A stretch of DNA of 64,000 bases from an uncultured Tateyamaria sp. (GTDB taxonomy: Bacteria > Pseudomonadota > Alphaproteobacteria > Rhodobacterales > Rhodobacteraceae), in the NCBI RefSeq assembly GCF_947488715.1, contig NZ_CANLAG010000004.1, positions 305,481-369,480 on the forward strand, written 5' to 3'. The stretch's first letter is position 1; each line of letters opens with the position of its first letter. The notes beneath the pieces were generated by a model. That model worked only from the letters and a program-made list of their open reading frames with translations. It was not told the origin of the DNA and did no database searches. Shown here one piece after another: positions 55,599 to 64,000 of this stretch. The position numbers and the translations under genes are program-made.

Positions 55599-56431
55599 TG
55601 CCAACGGGGGCGCCGCGTCTGCCGTTGCGCCAGTGGCGCAGTCATGCCCGCGGCGCGTTGCCAGCGGTGTGCCTGTGGCTGGCGTCGATGGGCGCTTTGT
55701 CAACGGGTGCGCTGGCGCAGGATGCGTGCACCCCTGGAGACGGCACAGTTCTGGCACAGGCGTGCTTTCTGGCCGATCCACCCCCTGTGCAGCGCTATGG
55801 TCACGACATTCTGGGCAACACCCGCGAGTGGGCCAACCTGACGCTTGATTGGGGACCGGGCGCCGACGCGGCTTATGCCGGTGGTGCGCCCTCACTTGTC
55901 TTGCGTCTCGAGGCCGGGATTTTCGAAGACGTGGCCCCACGCGTGATCCAGCTGGACGATGATCCCTTGCCCGAGGTTCTGGTCGTCAACAGCGAACGCG
56001 GCAAAGGGGCCAGGCTGTTGATCCTCGATGTCAACCCAGACGGCATTCGTTCGATCACCAGCCCCTTTATCGGTCAACAAAACCGGTGGTACGCGCCTGT
56101 AGGTGCTGCGGATCTGGATGGCGACGGGGTTGTCGAAGTCATGTGGATCGACCGCCCGCATCTTGCCAAGGTACTGCGTGTCGCGCAGGTGCGCGGCGAC
56201 AGCCTGGTCGAAGTTGCAGCACTGGATGGCCTGACCAATCACCGCATTGGCGAGGACGACATTGCTGGTGGCATTCGCATGTGCAACGGCACGCCCGAGA
56301 TGATCCTGTCCACGGGCAATTGGAGCGATCTGGTCGCGATCACCTGGGACGGCGACAGCTTTACCCGGACCTACATCGGCCAGGACACCCGCCGCCCGGC
56401 CTTTGCCCGCGCGATGGCGTGCGCTGAATAG
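55598..56431 (+). CDS. Exported FG-GAP/beta-propeller-like protein
   Basis: A 277-residue protein with a long positive N-terminus followed by a signal peptide (cleavage near residue 40, after GALA). The mature part has repeating beta-blades with acidic calcium-like loops (GAADLDGDGVVEVMWID, VIQLDDDPLPEVLVVN), resembling FG-GAP/VCBS repeats. Two cysteine pairs are possible (DACTPG, QACFLA, MCNG, MACAE). Start overlaps the ferredoxin stop. Function unknown. Confidence 0.8.
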
Positions 56432-56444
56432 GCCAGCGCGGCTC

Positions 56445-57710
56445 TCAGTCCAGCGCCCGCCAGCCGATGTCACGTCGGCAAAACCCGCCGGGAAAGTCGA
56501 TCTGATCGACCATCTCATAGGCGCGCGCCGCGGCCTCCGACAACTGCGCGCCCCGTGCCGTCACGTTCAACACCCGCCCGCCGGACGCCGTGATGTCCCC
56601 GTCCACGCGCTTGGAGCCCGCATGGAAAACCATCTGGCTCGACGTCTCCGGCAGGCCGTCCAGCCCACGGATCACGGCGCCTTTGGCATAGCTGCCGGGA
56701 TAGCCATCGGCGGCCATCACCACGGTCATCGCATGATCATCGGCCCAGTTGACCTGCGCCGTGTCCAGCCGCGCCTCGGCTGCGGCCTGCATCAGGTCGA
56801 GCGCCTGCGCGCCCAGACGCATCATCAGCACCTGACATTCCGGATCGCCAAAGCGGACGTTGTATTCCACCAGACGCGGTGCGCCGTCCTTGATCATCAA
56901 ACCGGCATAAAGCACGCCCTGATAGGGCATGCCGCGTGCTGCCATCTCTGCCATGGTGGGGCGGATGATCTCGGCCAGGGCGCGTTCGGCAATTGCGTCG
57001 GTCAGCACGGGCGCTGGCGAATAGGCGCCCATACCACCCGTGTTGGGGCCTGTGTCGCCCGCGCCGACACGTTTGTGATCCTGCGCGGTCCCGATGGGCA
57101 ACACGTTGGTGCCATCGCACAGAACAAAGAATGACGCCTCTTCGCCGTCCATGAATTCTTCGACCACCACCTCCGCGCCAGCGCCGCCAAAGGCACCGCC
57201 AAACATGTCGTCAATCGCCGCATGGGCCGCCTCGGCTGTCTCGGCGATGATCACACCCTTGCCAGCCGCCAAACCATCGGCCTTGATCACGATGGGTGCA
57301 CCCTGCGCCGTGACATAGGCCTTGGCGGCCGCCGCATCGGTGAAATGCCCATAGGCTGCAGTAGGCGCACCTGCGGCATCGCAAACCTGCTTGGTGAATG
57401 CCTTAGACGCCTCCAACTGTGCGGCCGCCTGACTGGGGCCAAAGACCAGCACACCGGCATCGCGCAAACGGTCGGCCACACCGGCGGCTAATGGTGCCTC
57501 GGGGCCGATGATCACAAAATCGATCGCCTCTTCGGTCACGAACCCGGCCACCGCGCCGCCATCCTCGATGTCGAGGGCTGCGCATTCGGCAATGGCGGCA
57601 ATACCGGCATTGCCCGGTGCCACGACCAAACGGTCGCATTTCGGGTTCTGCAGCACAGCCCAGGCCAGGCTGTGTTCACGTCCGCCGCCGCCTAAGATGA
57701 GGATATTCAT
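56445..57710 (-). CDS. purD: Phosphoribosylamine-glycine ligase
   Basis: A 421-residue ATP-grasp enzyme (GARS) of purine synthesis. Blocks: ILILGGGGREHSLAWAV, VIGPEAPLAAGVADRLR, GAPIVIKADGLAAGKGV (ATP-grasp) and GDPECQVLMMRLGAQALD. Convergent with the FG-GAP gene (13 bases between stops) and divergent from xseA. Length is normal. Confidence 0.97.
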   Translation of the reverse strand: MNILILGGGGREHSLAWAVLQNPKCDRLVVAPGNAGIAAIAECAALDIEDGGAVAGFVTEEAIDFVIIGPEAPLAAGVADRLRDAGVLVFGPSQAAAQLEASKAFTKQVCDAAGAPTAAYGHFTDAAAAKAYVTAQGAPIVIKADGLAAGKGVIIAETAEAAHAAIDDMFGGAFGGAGAEVVVEEFMDGEEASFFVLCDGTNVLPIGTAQDHKRVGAGDTGPNTGGMGAYSPAPVLTDAIAERALAEIIRPTMAEMAARGMPYQGVLYAGLMIKDGAPRLVEYNVRFGDPECQVLMMRLGAQALDLMQAAAEARLDTAQVNWADDHAMTVVMAADGYPGSYAKGAVIRGLDGLPETSSQMVFHAGSKRVDGDITASGGRVLNVTARGAQLSEAAARAYEMVDQIDFPGGFCRRDIGWRALD

Positions 57711-57780
57711 GGGTCACTGCTCCTTGGCCTTTGCTGAGCGGCGTTCTAAGCTGGGGACCAGCCTTGCACAAGGACGCGCT

Positions 57781-59328
57781 ATGGACCTGCTCGACGATCC
57801 TATCCCCGGTTCCAACACGCCGGAATTCTCGGTTTCTGAAATCGCGGGCAAGGTAAAACGCCTGATCGAGGGTGAACTGGGCTGGGTCCGGATCAAGGGA
57901 GAGGTGGGGCGCGTGGTACTCGCACGCTCCGGGCACCTCTATTTCGACCTCAAGGACGACCGCAATGTGCTGTCTTGCATGACGTGGAAAGGGCAGGTGC
58001 CGGAACTGGGCACCATGCCCGAAGAGGGGATGGAAGTCGTCGCCGAAGGCCGCATGACCGCCAGCGGGTTCCAATCGAAGTTCTCGCTCAACGCCCAACG
58101 GATCGCCATCGCGGGCGAGGGCGCGCTGATGGCGCTGCTGGAAAAACGCAAAAAGGCGCTCGCCGCCGAAGGGCTGTTTGATCCCGCGCGCAAGAAACCT
58201 CTGCCCTACCTGCCGGACGTGATCGGGGTGGTCACGTCACTGCAAGGCGCGGTGATCCGCGATATCCTGCACCGGCTGCGCGACCGCTTCCCGCGCAAGG
58301 TGATGATCTGGCCGGTGGCAGTGCAAGGTGCCGCCTGCGCACCCGAAGTGGCCCGCGCCATTGCCGGGTTCAACGCCCTGACACCGGGCGGGGCCATGCC
58401 GCGCCCTGACTTGCTGATCGTGGCGCGTGGGGGCGGCTCGGTCGAAGATCTCTGGGGCTTCAACGAAGAGGCCGTGGCCCGCGCGGCAGCCGCTTCCGAC
58501 ATTCCGCTGATCTCTGCCGTTGGTCACGAAACCGACACGACGCTGATCGACTTTGTCTCGGACCAACGCGCGCCGACACCGACGGCTGCGGCTGAAATGG
58601 CGGTGCCGGTGCGGCATGAATTGCTGGCTTGGGTCGAACAGGCGGGCGGGCGCATGACCAGTAGCCTCAGCACCGGCCTGCAACGCCGTGATCAACGGCT
58701 GCGGGATCTGGCCCGCGCCTTGCCACGTGCCGATGCGCTCATGGATGGCCCGCGCCAACGGCTGGACCGGGCAGGCGACCGGTTGGACCCGGCGCTGATG
58801 ACAGGGGTGCAGCGGCGGCGCGTGCATCTGTCTGACGTCTCAGGCAGCTTGCGCCCCGCAATCCTGACCCGCCAGTTGCGCAATGACCGTCAGCGCCTCG
58901 CAGATCTGTCCGCACGGCTTGGCCCCGCGTTGGCGCGGGCGACGGCAACGACGCGCGACCGGCTCGACGCACGCGTGGCCCGGTTTTCGCCACGCCTGCT
59001 GGCGCAGGACGTCGCGCGCGAACGCACAAGGCTCGACAGCGTTGTGTCGCGCCTTCAGGGGGCTGGACATCACCAGATCACCAGCCTCAGCGAACGGCTG
59101 ACCAGCATGGATCGCCTGCGCGAAACGCTCAGCTACAAGGCGACGCTGGCACGTGGTTATGCTGTCGTGCGCGGCGGGGCAGGCATCGTGACCACCAAAG
59201 CCGCCGCCGAAGCCGCCGGTGGTCTCGAAATCGAATTCACCGACGGACGTCTGAAACTGGGTGCGGGAACACCGCCTGCACGAGGGACCAAAGCGAAAAA
59301 ACCGCCCGAGCAAGGGTCGTTGTTCTAA
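57781..59328 (+). CDS. xseA: Exodeoxyribonuclease VII large subunit
   Basis: A 515-residue XseA. The N-terminal OB-fold (LGWVRIKGEVGRVVLARSG, about 30-100) is followed by the catalytic domain (VTSLQGAVIRDILHRLRDRFP, ARGGGSVEDLWGFNEE, AVGHETD) and a long helical region. With XseB it degrades single-stranded DNA. The start is ATG 57781 because the OB-fold begins 13 codons later. The same frame is open back to 57508 but overlaps purD. XseB is not in the window. Confidence 0.96.
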   Translation: MDLLDDPIPGSNTPEFSVSEIAGKVKRLIEGELGWVRIKGEVGRVVLARSGHLYFDLKDDRNVLSCMTWKGQVPELGTMPEEGMEVVAEGRMTASGFQSKFSLNAQRIAIAGEGALMALLEKRKKALAAEGLFDPARKKPLPYLPDVIGVVTSLQGAVIRDILHRLRDRFPRKVMIWPVAVQGAACAPEVARAIAGFNALTPGGAMPRPDLLIVARGGGSVEDLWGFNEEAVARAAAASDIPLISAVGHETDTTLIDFVSDQRAPTPTAAAEMAVPVRHELLAWVEQAGGRMTSSLSTGLQRRDQRLRDLARALPRADALMDGPRQRLDRAGDRLDPALMTGVQRRRVHLSDVSGSLRPAILTRQLRNDRQRLADLSARLGPALARATATTRDRLDARVARFSPRLLAQDVARERTRLDSVVSRLQGAGHHQITSLSERLTSMDRLRETLSYKATLARGYAVVRGGAGIVTTKAAAEAAGGLEIEFTDGRLKLGAGTPPARGTKAKKPPEQGSLF

Positions 59329-59334
59329 CCGGCC

Positions 59335-59733
59335 TCAAACCCCAATCTTGGGGCCAAGGCACACCATCTCTTCGCCCACATCCTGCGCTTCGTACAATTC
59401 GGTGCTGGCGGGGTCGTTTTCAAACGTCGCGACCAGACCGCCGCCCTGCTGTTCAAAACTCCAGCACTGCGGGTCGCCAGGACGGTCCTCGTAGACGAAA
59501 CAGATGTTGCGCCCTTCGTTGTACCAATACCCGTCCTTGCATTCGCCATCCAGAAACGACCAGGTGACGCGCCGGTTTTCGCGGTAGATTTCGGCACCAT
59601 AAGAGCGCCCGTCGCGGCCGTAAAACAGCGTCTTTCCAGTCACATAGGCTTCGAACTCCGCCGCGCTCATCGGTTCGGCGGCAACAGGTGCGGCCATGGC
59701 GGCGCACAGGATCAGGGCAATACGCAATGTCAT
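59335..59733 (-). CDS. Small exported protein of unknown function
   Basis: A 132-residue protein with a signal peptide (about 1-19, ending VAA). The mature part has four cysteines (GECKDG, NICFV, PQCWSF, MVCLG) and aromatic Trp/Tyr residues, suggesting a disulphide-bonded periplasmic domain. No family recognised. Convergent with xseA (6 bases between stops). Confidence 0.75.
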   Translation of the reverse strand: MTLRIALILCAAMAAPVAAEPMSAAEFEAYVTGKTLFYGRDGRSYGAEIYRENRRVTWSFLDGECKDGYWYNEGRNICFVYEDRPGDPQCWSFEQQGGGLVATFENDPASTELYEAQDVGEEMVCLGPKIGV

Positions 59734-59782
59734 GGCGCCAATCTGTCAGAGGCCAGCGACCAGCGCCACCCGCGATTGGCCC

Positions 59783-60796
59783 TCAGGATGTCGCAGGCGT
59801 CATGTCGCCACTTGCGCGCCACTGCGCAACGCGGGGCCGCATCATGCGCTTCCACACAGGCGGGACCAGCGCAACAACGGCCATCACGGGCAGCGAATGC
59901 GGCAGCATCGGCATCGTGTCGGGTGTCAGGTCCAATTGGGGGAACGGTTGCGCCGGGCGCGTGTGATGTGCCGAATGACGCGGGGCGTTCAACATCATCG
60001 CCGACGAATACCATTGCGGCGCGTTCCACGAATGCGCGGGCCCCATCGGCGCGCGCCGCCCATCCGGCTGCTCCGCCCGCTCCAACCCATAGTGCTGGAC
60101 ATAATCCGACAGCATCAACTGCACCTGCGCATAGCTGGCAATGCCGATCAAACCCAACACACCCGCACCCCCGCTGAGCAGTGCCGCGATGCCAATGGTC
60201 GCCAGCGCGCCCAGCACGTAGGCCACGTAGGGTGCAGGCCAGCGTACGCCGCCGTGCCGGTGTTGTTCGGCGCGCAGGCCTGCGCGAAAACTGCCGATCC
60301 AGGTGCGCGGCAAATAGGCCCAGAACCCTTCGCCCAAACGCGCGGTGGCCGGGTCACGCGGTGTGGCCGCATGCACGTGGTGAACCAGACGGTGCGCGCT
60401 GGTGTGATGCCCAAACAGGACGGTGACGTAATTCGCAGCCCCCAGCCGAAACGCCCAGCGGTCCGCTCGGTGGATCAGCTCATGGGCGTTCGAATTGGAC
60501 ACCTGCCCGCAATAGAGGCCGCAACCGACCACGATCAAAACCTTGTCGACCACGGGCAGGGGGCCACCCATCGCCCAGACCGCCAACGCCAACAGCGCAA
60601 AATGCACCAGCCCCAGCACTTCTGACAGGCGATGGCCTGCGGTGCGTGCCTCGGGCACGGGTCCCGGCAGCTTGTCAGCGACAAAGGCAACAACCGTGAT
60701 CGCCGCTATCCCGGCCCACACCCACACCCCGCCAAACAGGCAGGCCAGTGCCAGCAATCCGGCTGGCAAAAGCGTCGCAATGGCAAACGGCAACAT
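59783..60796 (-). CDS. alkB: Alkane 1-monooxygenase-like membrane hydroxylase (AlkB type)
   Basis: A 337-residue membrane diiron hydroxylase with about five membrane segments. The histidine boxes are present: NAHELIHR, HTSAHRLVHHVHAAT, YVQHYGLER and LNAPRHSAHHT. Together these are the AlkB diiron signature. It would insert oxygen at the terminal carbon of alkanes or fatty acids. No rubredoxin or alkane operon adjoins it, so the electron donor must be encoded elsewhere. A palindrome at 60826-60840 precedes the start. Confidence 0.9.
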   Translation of the reverse strand: MLPFAIATLLPAGLLALACLFGGVWVWAGIAAITVVAFVADKLPGPVPEARTAGHRLSEVLGLVHFALLALAVWAMGGPLPVVDKVLIVVGCGLYCGQVSNSNAHELIHRADRWAFRLGAANYVTVLFGHHTSAHRLVHHVHAATPRDPATARLGEGFWAYLPRTWIGSFRAGLRAEQHRHGGVRWPAPYVAYVLGALATIGIAALLSGGAGVLGLIGIASYAQVQLMLSDYVQHYGLERAEQPDGRRAPMGPAHSWNAPQWYSSAMMLNAPRHSAHHTRPAQPFPQLDLTPDTMPMLPHSLPVMAVVALVPPVWKRMMRPRVAQWRASGDMTPATS

Positions 60797-60825
60797 GAAA
60801 CAGAATCACCCTCAGAACGGTCGGC

Positions 60826-60840
60826 GTTGTGTAGCACAAC
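60826..60840. promoter_or_regulatory. 15-base palindrome upstream of alkB
   Basis: GTTGTG-TAG-CACAAC is a perfect 6-bp dyad 30 bases upstream of the alkB ATG. A local operator is plausible; no regulator gene is nearby. Confidence 0.35.
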
Positions 60841-60995
60841 AGCGTGTCGCGCGCCTTAACCCCATACACGTTCCCGATGCGCGTCGCCGCGATGCGGATC
60901 GGCGCGTGATTTGCGCGCTGACGGGTCGCTTTTGGGCTGATTGCAGCGCCTGCGCGCTGCTAATCTCGCGACAAATCGGGCCAAGGGAGTGCGGC

Positions 60996-62690
60996 ATGGC
61001 GCTGGATCAAGCAGAAAAAGGCAAAGGTGTCTGGAAGTCCGGCAAGGGCAAGGGCCGTGTGCGTCCCAAGGGCCGCGCGCTCGAGGATCAGGCATGGGAC
61101 GAGGTGCGCGCATTGCTGGGCGACGGGCCCCGCCGCCGCGATCTGCTGATTGAACACCTGCACCTGATCCAGGACACATATGGCCACCTCAGCGCCGCCC
61201 ACCTGCGCGCGCTGGCCGAGGAAATGCGCCTGTCCATGGCCGAGGTCTACGAAGTCGCGACGTTCTACGCCCATTTCGACGTTGTCAAAGAGGGCGAGAC
61301 ACCGCCGCCCGCGCTAACCATCCGTGTGTGCGACTCGCTCAGCTGCGAACTGGCGGGTGCACAGCAGCTCAAAGCAGCACTCGAGGACGGGCTGGACGCG
61401 TCAGAGGTCCGCGTACTGCGCGCGCCCTGCATGGGCCGCTGCGACACCGCCCCCGTTCTCGAACTGGGCCACAACCACATCGACAACGCCACACCCGAAA
61501 AGGTGAAGGCGGCCATCGACGCCGGTGACACCCACGCCCATGTGCCCGACTACGAAACCTACGACGCCTACGCCGCCGCCGGTGGTTACGAGACGCTCAA
61601 ATCCCTGCGCGGCAGCGGCAATTGGGAAGACGTCCAGGCGCAAATCAAGGACAGCGGCCTGCGCGGTCTGGGCGGCGCGGGTTTCCCCTCCGGCACCAAA
61701 TGGGGCTTTGTCCGCGGCAATCCCGGCCCGCGCTATCTAGCAGTTAACGGTGACGAGGGCGAGCCCGGCACGTTCAAAGACCGCTACTACCTCGAACGCA
61801 CCCCGCACCTGTTTCTCGAGGGCATGTTGATCGCCGCATGGGCGGTCGAGGCCGACACCGCCTTTATCTACATGCGCGACGAATATCCCGCCGTGCTCGA
61901 AATTTTGGCCCGTGAAATCAAGGCTCTGGAAGACGCAGGCGTTGTCGCCCCCGGCTATATCGACCTGCGGCGTGGGGCCGGTGCCTATATCTGCGGCGAA
62001 GAATCCGCGATGATCGAAAGCATCGAGGGCAAGCGTGGCATGCCCCGCCACCGCCCGCCCTACGTGGCGCAAGTCGGCATCTTCAACCAGCCCACGCTTG
62101 TCCATAACGTCGAAACCTTGCACTGGATCGCGCGCATTTGTCGTGAGGGTCCAGAGGTCCTCAACACCACCGAAAAGAATGGCCGCAAAGGGCTGCGCAG
62201 CTACTCGGTCTCGGGCCGCGTGGCGCAACCGGGCGTCTACCTGCTGCCCGCAGGCTCGACCATCACCGACATCATCGACGCCGCTGGTGGCATGGCCGAC
62301 GGACACGTGTTCAAGGCCTACCAACCGGGCGGCCCGTCCTCGGGCCTCTTGCCCAGCACCATGGACGACGTCCCGCTCGACTTCGACACATTGCAACCGC
62401 ATGGCACCTTCATCGGCTCGGCGGCGGTGGTTGTCCTGTCCGATCAGGACCGCGCCCGCGATGCGGCCCTCAACATGCTGCGCTTCTTCGAAGACGAAAG
62501 CTGTGGCCAATGCACGCCGTGTCGGGTGGGCTGTGAAAAGGCCGTCAAACTGATGCAGGCGGACACGTGGGATCAGGGTCTGCTGACCGAACTCTGCACG
62601 GCCATGACCGATGCGTCGATCTGTGGCTTGGGGCAGGCCGCGCCGAACCCGATCAAACTGGTGATGAAACACTTCCCCGACGAGGTCTAA
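60996..62690 (+). CDS. fdsB: Fused NuoE-NuoF type formate dehydrogenase subunit
   Basis: A 564-residue fusion. The N-terminal [2Fe-2S] thioredoxin-like domain (about 60-150: FDVVKEG and Cys in CDSLSC and APCMGRC) is NuoE/FdsG-like. The rest is NuoF/FdsB with FMN site GGAGFPSGTKW, NAD site GAGAYICGEESAMIESIEG and 4Fe-4S cysteines ESCGQCTPCRVG. It passes electrons from formate to NAD. The start at 60996 has AAGGGAG upstream. Its catalytic alpha subunit is not adjacent. Confidence 0.9.
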   Translation: MALDQAEKGKGVWKSGKGKGRVRPKGRALEDQAWDEVRALLGDGPRRRDLLIEHLHLIQDTYGHLSAAHLRALAEEMRLSMAEVYEVATFYAHFDVVKEGETPPPALTIRVCDSLSCELAGAQQLKAALEDGLDASEVRVLRAPCMGRCDTAPVLELGHNHIDNATPEKVKAAIDAGDTHAHVPDYETYDAYAAAGGYETLKSLRGSGNWEDVQAQIKDSGLRGLGGAGFPSGTKWGFVRGNPGPRYLAVNGDEGEPGTFKDRYYLERTPHLFLEGMLIAAWAVEADTAFIYMRDEYPAVLEILAREIKALEDAGVVAPGYIDLRRGAGAYICGEESAMIESIEGKRGMPRHRPPYVAQVGIFNQPTLVHNVETLHWIARICREGPEVLNTTEKNGRKGLRSYSVSGRVAQPGVYLLPAGSTITDIIDAAGGMADGHVFKAYQPGGPSSGLLPSTMDDVPLDFDTLQPHGTFIGSAAVVVLSDQDRARDAALNMLRFFEDESCGQCTPCRVGCEKAVKLMQADTWDQGLLTELCTAMTDASICGLGQAAPNPIKLVMKHFPDEV

Positions 62691-63589
62691 CCGGGGTTGC
62701 GATAGATCCGGCAAATGCAGCCCGCGCGCGCCAGCGTGCGGCACAGTTGTCCTGCGCCGTCCCGCGTCTGCCTGCCGATGCGCCCCATGATATAGGGCGC
62801 GCGGCCCCGGATGCGTGAGGGGACGTTGATGTAATCGACGGTTTCCTTGGACACCAATCCCCGACATTCACGCGTTTGGCGTGCGACGTTTGCGCGTGCG
62901 GCCTTGGCGGTTTTGCCGAACCCCAGTTGCACCCCCCAGGGTTTGTACCGTGGTGGCGGTGGCCCCAGCGACGTCACCCGGCGCGCCTTGGCCATGGCCA
63001 GACAGGCGGGCATGAACGGCGTTGTCCCATCCAGCCGGAAATCATGCGCTTTGGGTGGCGCGTCGCGCCAATCCTCGGCGTTCAGCCCGGTGATGATCCG
63101 CACATAGTTGATCGTCTCACGCGCCAATCCTCCACCTTCCAAAAATCCCGACGCCCGCCGTTCGCCACCGTTGTAGGCGACGGCGGCCATGCCCGGATTG
63201 CCAAAACGTCTTTGTAAATCAGCCAGATAATGCGCCGAGCGTTCCATCGCCTCAGCCGGGTTATAGCTGTCCTGCAACCCGCGCAGTTTGGCCGTGCCGG
63301 GCATGAATTGCGCAATCCCCTGCGCCCCTGCGGGGCTGAGCGCGTTGGCGTCAAACCGGCTTTCCTGCCACAACAAGCGCGCGAAAAAACCGGGGTCCAA
63401 CAGGTGTCTGCGGCTGGTATCCTGAATGTGTTGGCAAATGTCGAACGCAGCGTGCGCAGGCCGGATGCAGGCCACCGGACCCAGCGCGCCGGTGCTGCAC
63501 AATGTGCCCGGCGCTTGTGCCTGTGCGCCACCCGGCACCCAAATCCACGCCGCCAGCGCAACGATGCGCCAAAACTCATACCTTTTCAT
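62687..63589 (-). CDS. Lytic transglycosylase
   Basis: A 300-residue SLT-domain enzyme with a signal peptide (about 1-24). The catalytic Glu is in LWQESRFDANAL, followed by the SLT motifs GAQGIAQFMPGTAK and AVAYNGGERR. The C-terminal half is basic and carries conserved cysteines (RECRG, LCRTLARAGCICRIY). It cleaves peptidoglycan in the periplasm. Its stop overlaps that of the formate dehydrogenase gene by four bases. Confidence 0.92.
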   Translation of the reverse strand: MKRYEFWRIVALAAWIWVPGGAQAQAPGTLCSTGALGPVACIRPAHAAFDICQHIQDTSRRHLLDPGFFARLLWQESRFDANALSPAGAQGIAQFMPGTAKLRGLQDSYNPAEAMERSAHYLADLQRRFGNPGMAAVAYNGGERRASGFLEGGGLARETINYVRIITGLNAEDWRDAPPKAHDFRLDGTTPFMPACLAMAKARRVTSLGPPPPRYKPWGVQLGFGKTAKAARANVARQTRECRGLVSKETVDYINVPSRIRGRAPYIMGRIGRQTRDGAGQLCRTLARAGCICRIYRNPG

Positions 63590-63638
63590 GCCGTCGCGCC
63601 CGTATTAGGTCAGGTGGTGGATCAAGTATCGGGGCATC

Positions 63639-64000
<362 letters not shown>

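Noticed and set aside
60543..60995. N-terminal extension of the formate dehydrogenase frame
   Set aside because: It overlaps alkB antisense, and the ribosome-binding site and homology begin at 60996.

Overview
The window looks like chromosome from a Roseobacter-clade alphaproteobacterium (Rhodobacterales). It is GC-rich with compact operons. It carries a class I polyhydroxyalkanoate (PHA) locus of the alphaproteobacterial kind, alphaproteobacterial small families (DUF2842, DUF2065, DUF6524, HflKC-DegP), an SOS box of the GAAC-N7-GAAC type and a TTAA-N7-TTAA CtrA-type box. No rRNA, tRNA, CRISPR array, insertion sequence or transposase was seen.

Layout. 1-1180: an AT-rich gene tail, then about 950 bases of non-coding DNA full of inverted and direct repeats, possibly an island edge. 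1182-2957: small secreted proteins, a cold-shock protein and an ArsC-like protein. 2954-5507: a four-gene operon (DUF2282 peptide, DUF692 iron oxidase, DUF2063 partner, DoxX membrane protein) that matches the copper-binding bufferin RiPP architecture. 5699-7645: thrS. 8842-11640: two alpha/beta hydrolases, a VOC protein and an M15-like protein in one overlapping operon. 11763-13891: two tandem LysM plus solute-binding-domain proteins. 15338-21841: the PHA locus phaZ | phaC-phaP ... phaR, with a LysR/SDR pair between phaP and phaR and PhaR-type operators before phaP.

21860-31513 (all minus): a DegT-type aminotransferase, then a long catabolic operon (ABC amino-acid/amine transporter, two glutamine-synthetase-like ligases, a class I amidotransferase, an FAD oxidase) resembling gamma-glutamylation of amines. 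31636-34042: rlmJ, two TerB-like proteins and a PhnD-like protein. 34206-41150: GDPD, pyrG, secG, a cobalt-type nitrile hydratase (alpha, beta, activator), purA and DUF2842. 41328-47367: a very acidic Rhodobacteraceae-type protein, thiamine pyrophosphokinase, an EamA transporter, serine dehydratase and a GST. 47493-54025: a small exported peptide behind a CtrA-type box, rpiA-gor, then hflK-hflC-DUF2065-degP.

54097-64000: a peptidoglycan-binding lipoprotein, a dnaE2 remnant directly behind an SOS box, a ferredoxin, purD, xseA, an AlkB-type hydroxylase, a fused NuoE-NuoF formate dehydrogenase subunit, a lytic transglycosylase and the start of ftsY, which runs off the end in a GAGCCA hexanucleotide repeat.

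The most interesting items are the bufferin-type operon, the SOS-box/dnaE2-remnant fusion, the LysM-solute-binding fusions and the CtrA-box small peptide. All assignments come from reading motifs, lengths and gene order. No database search was run.
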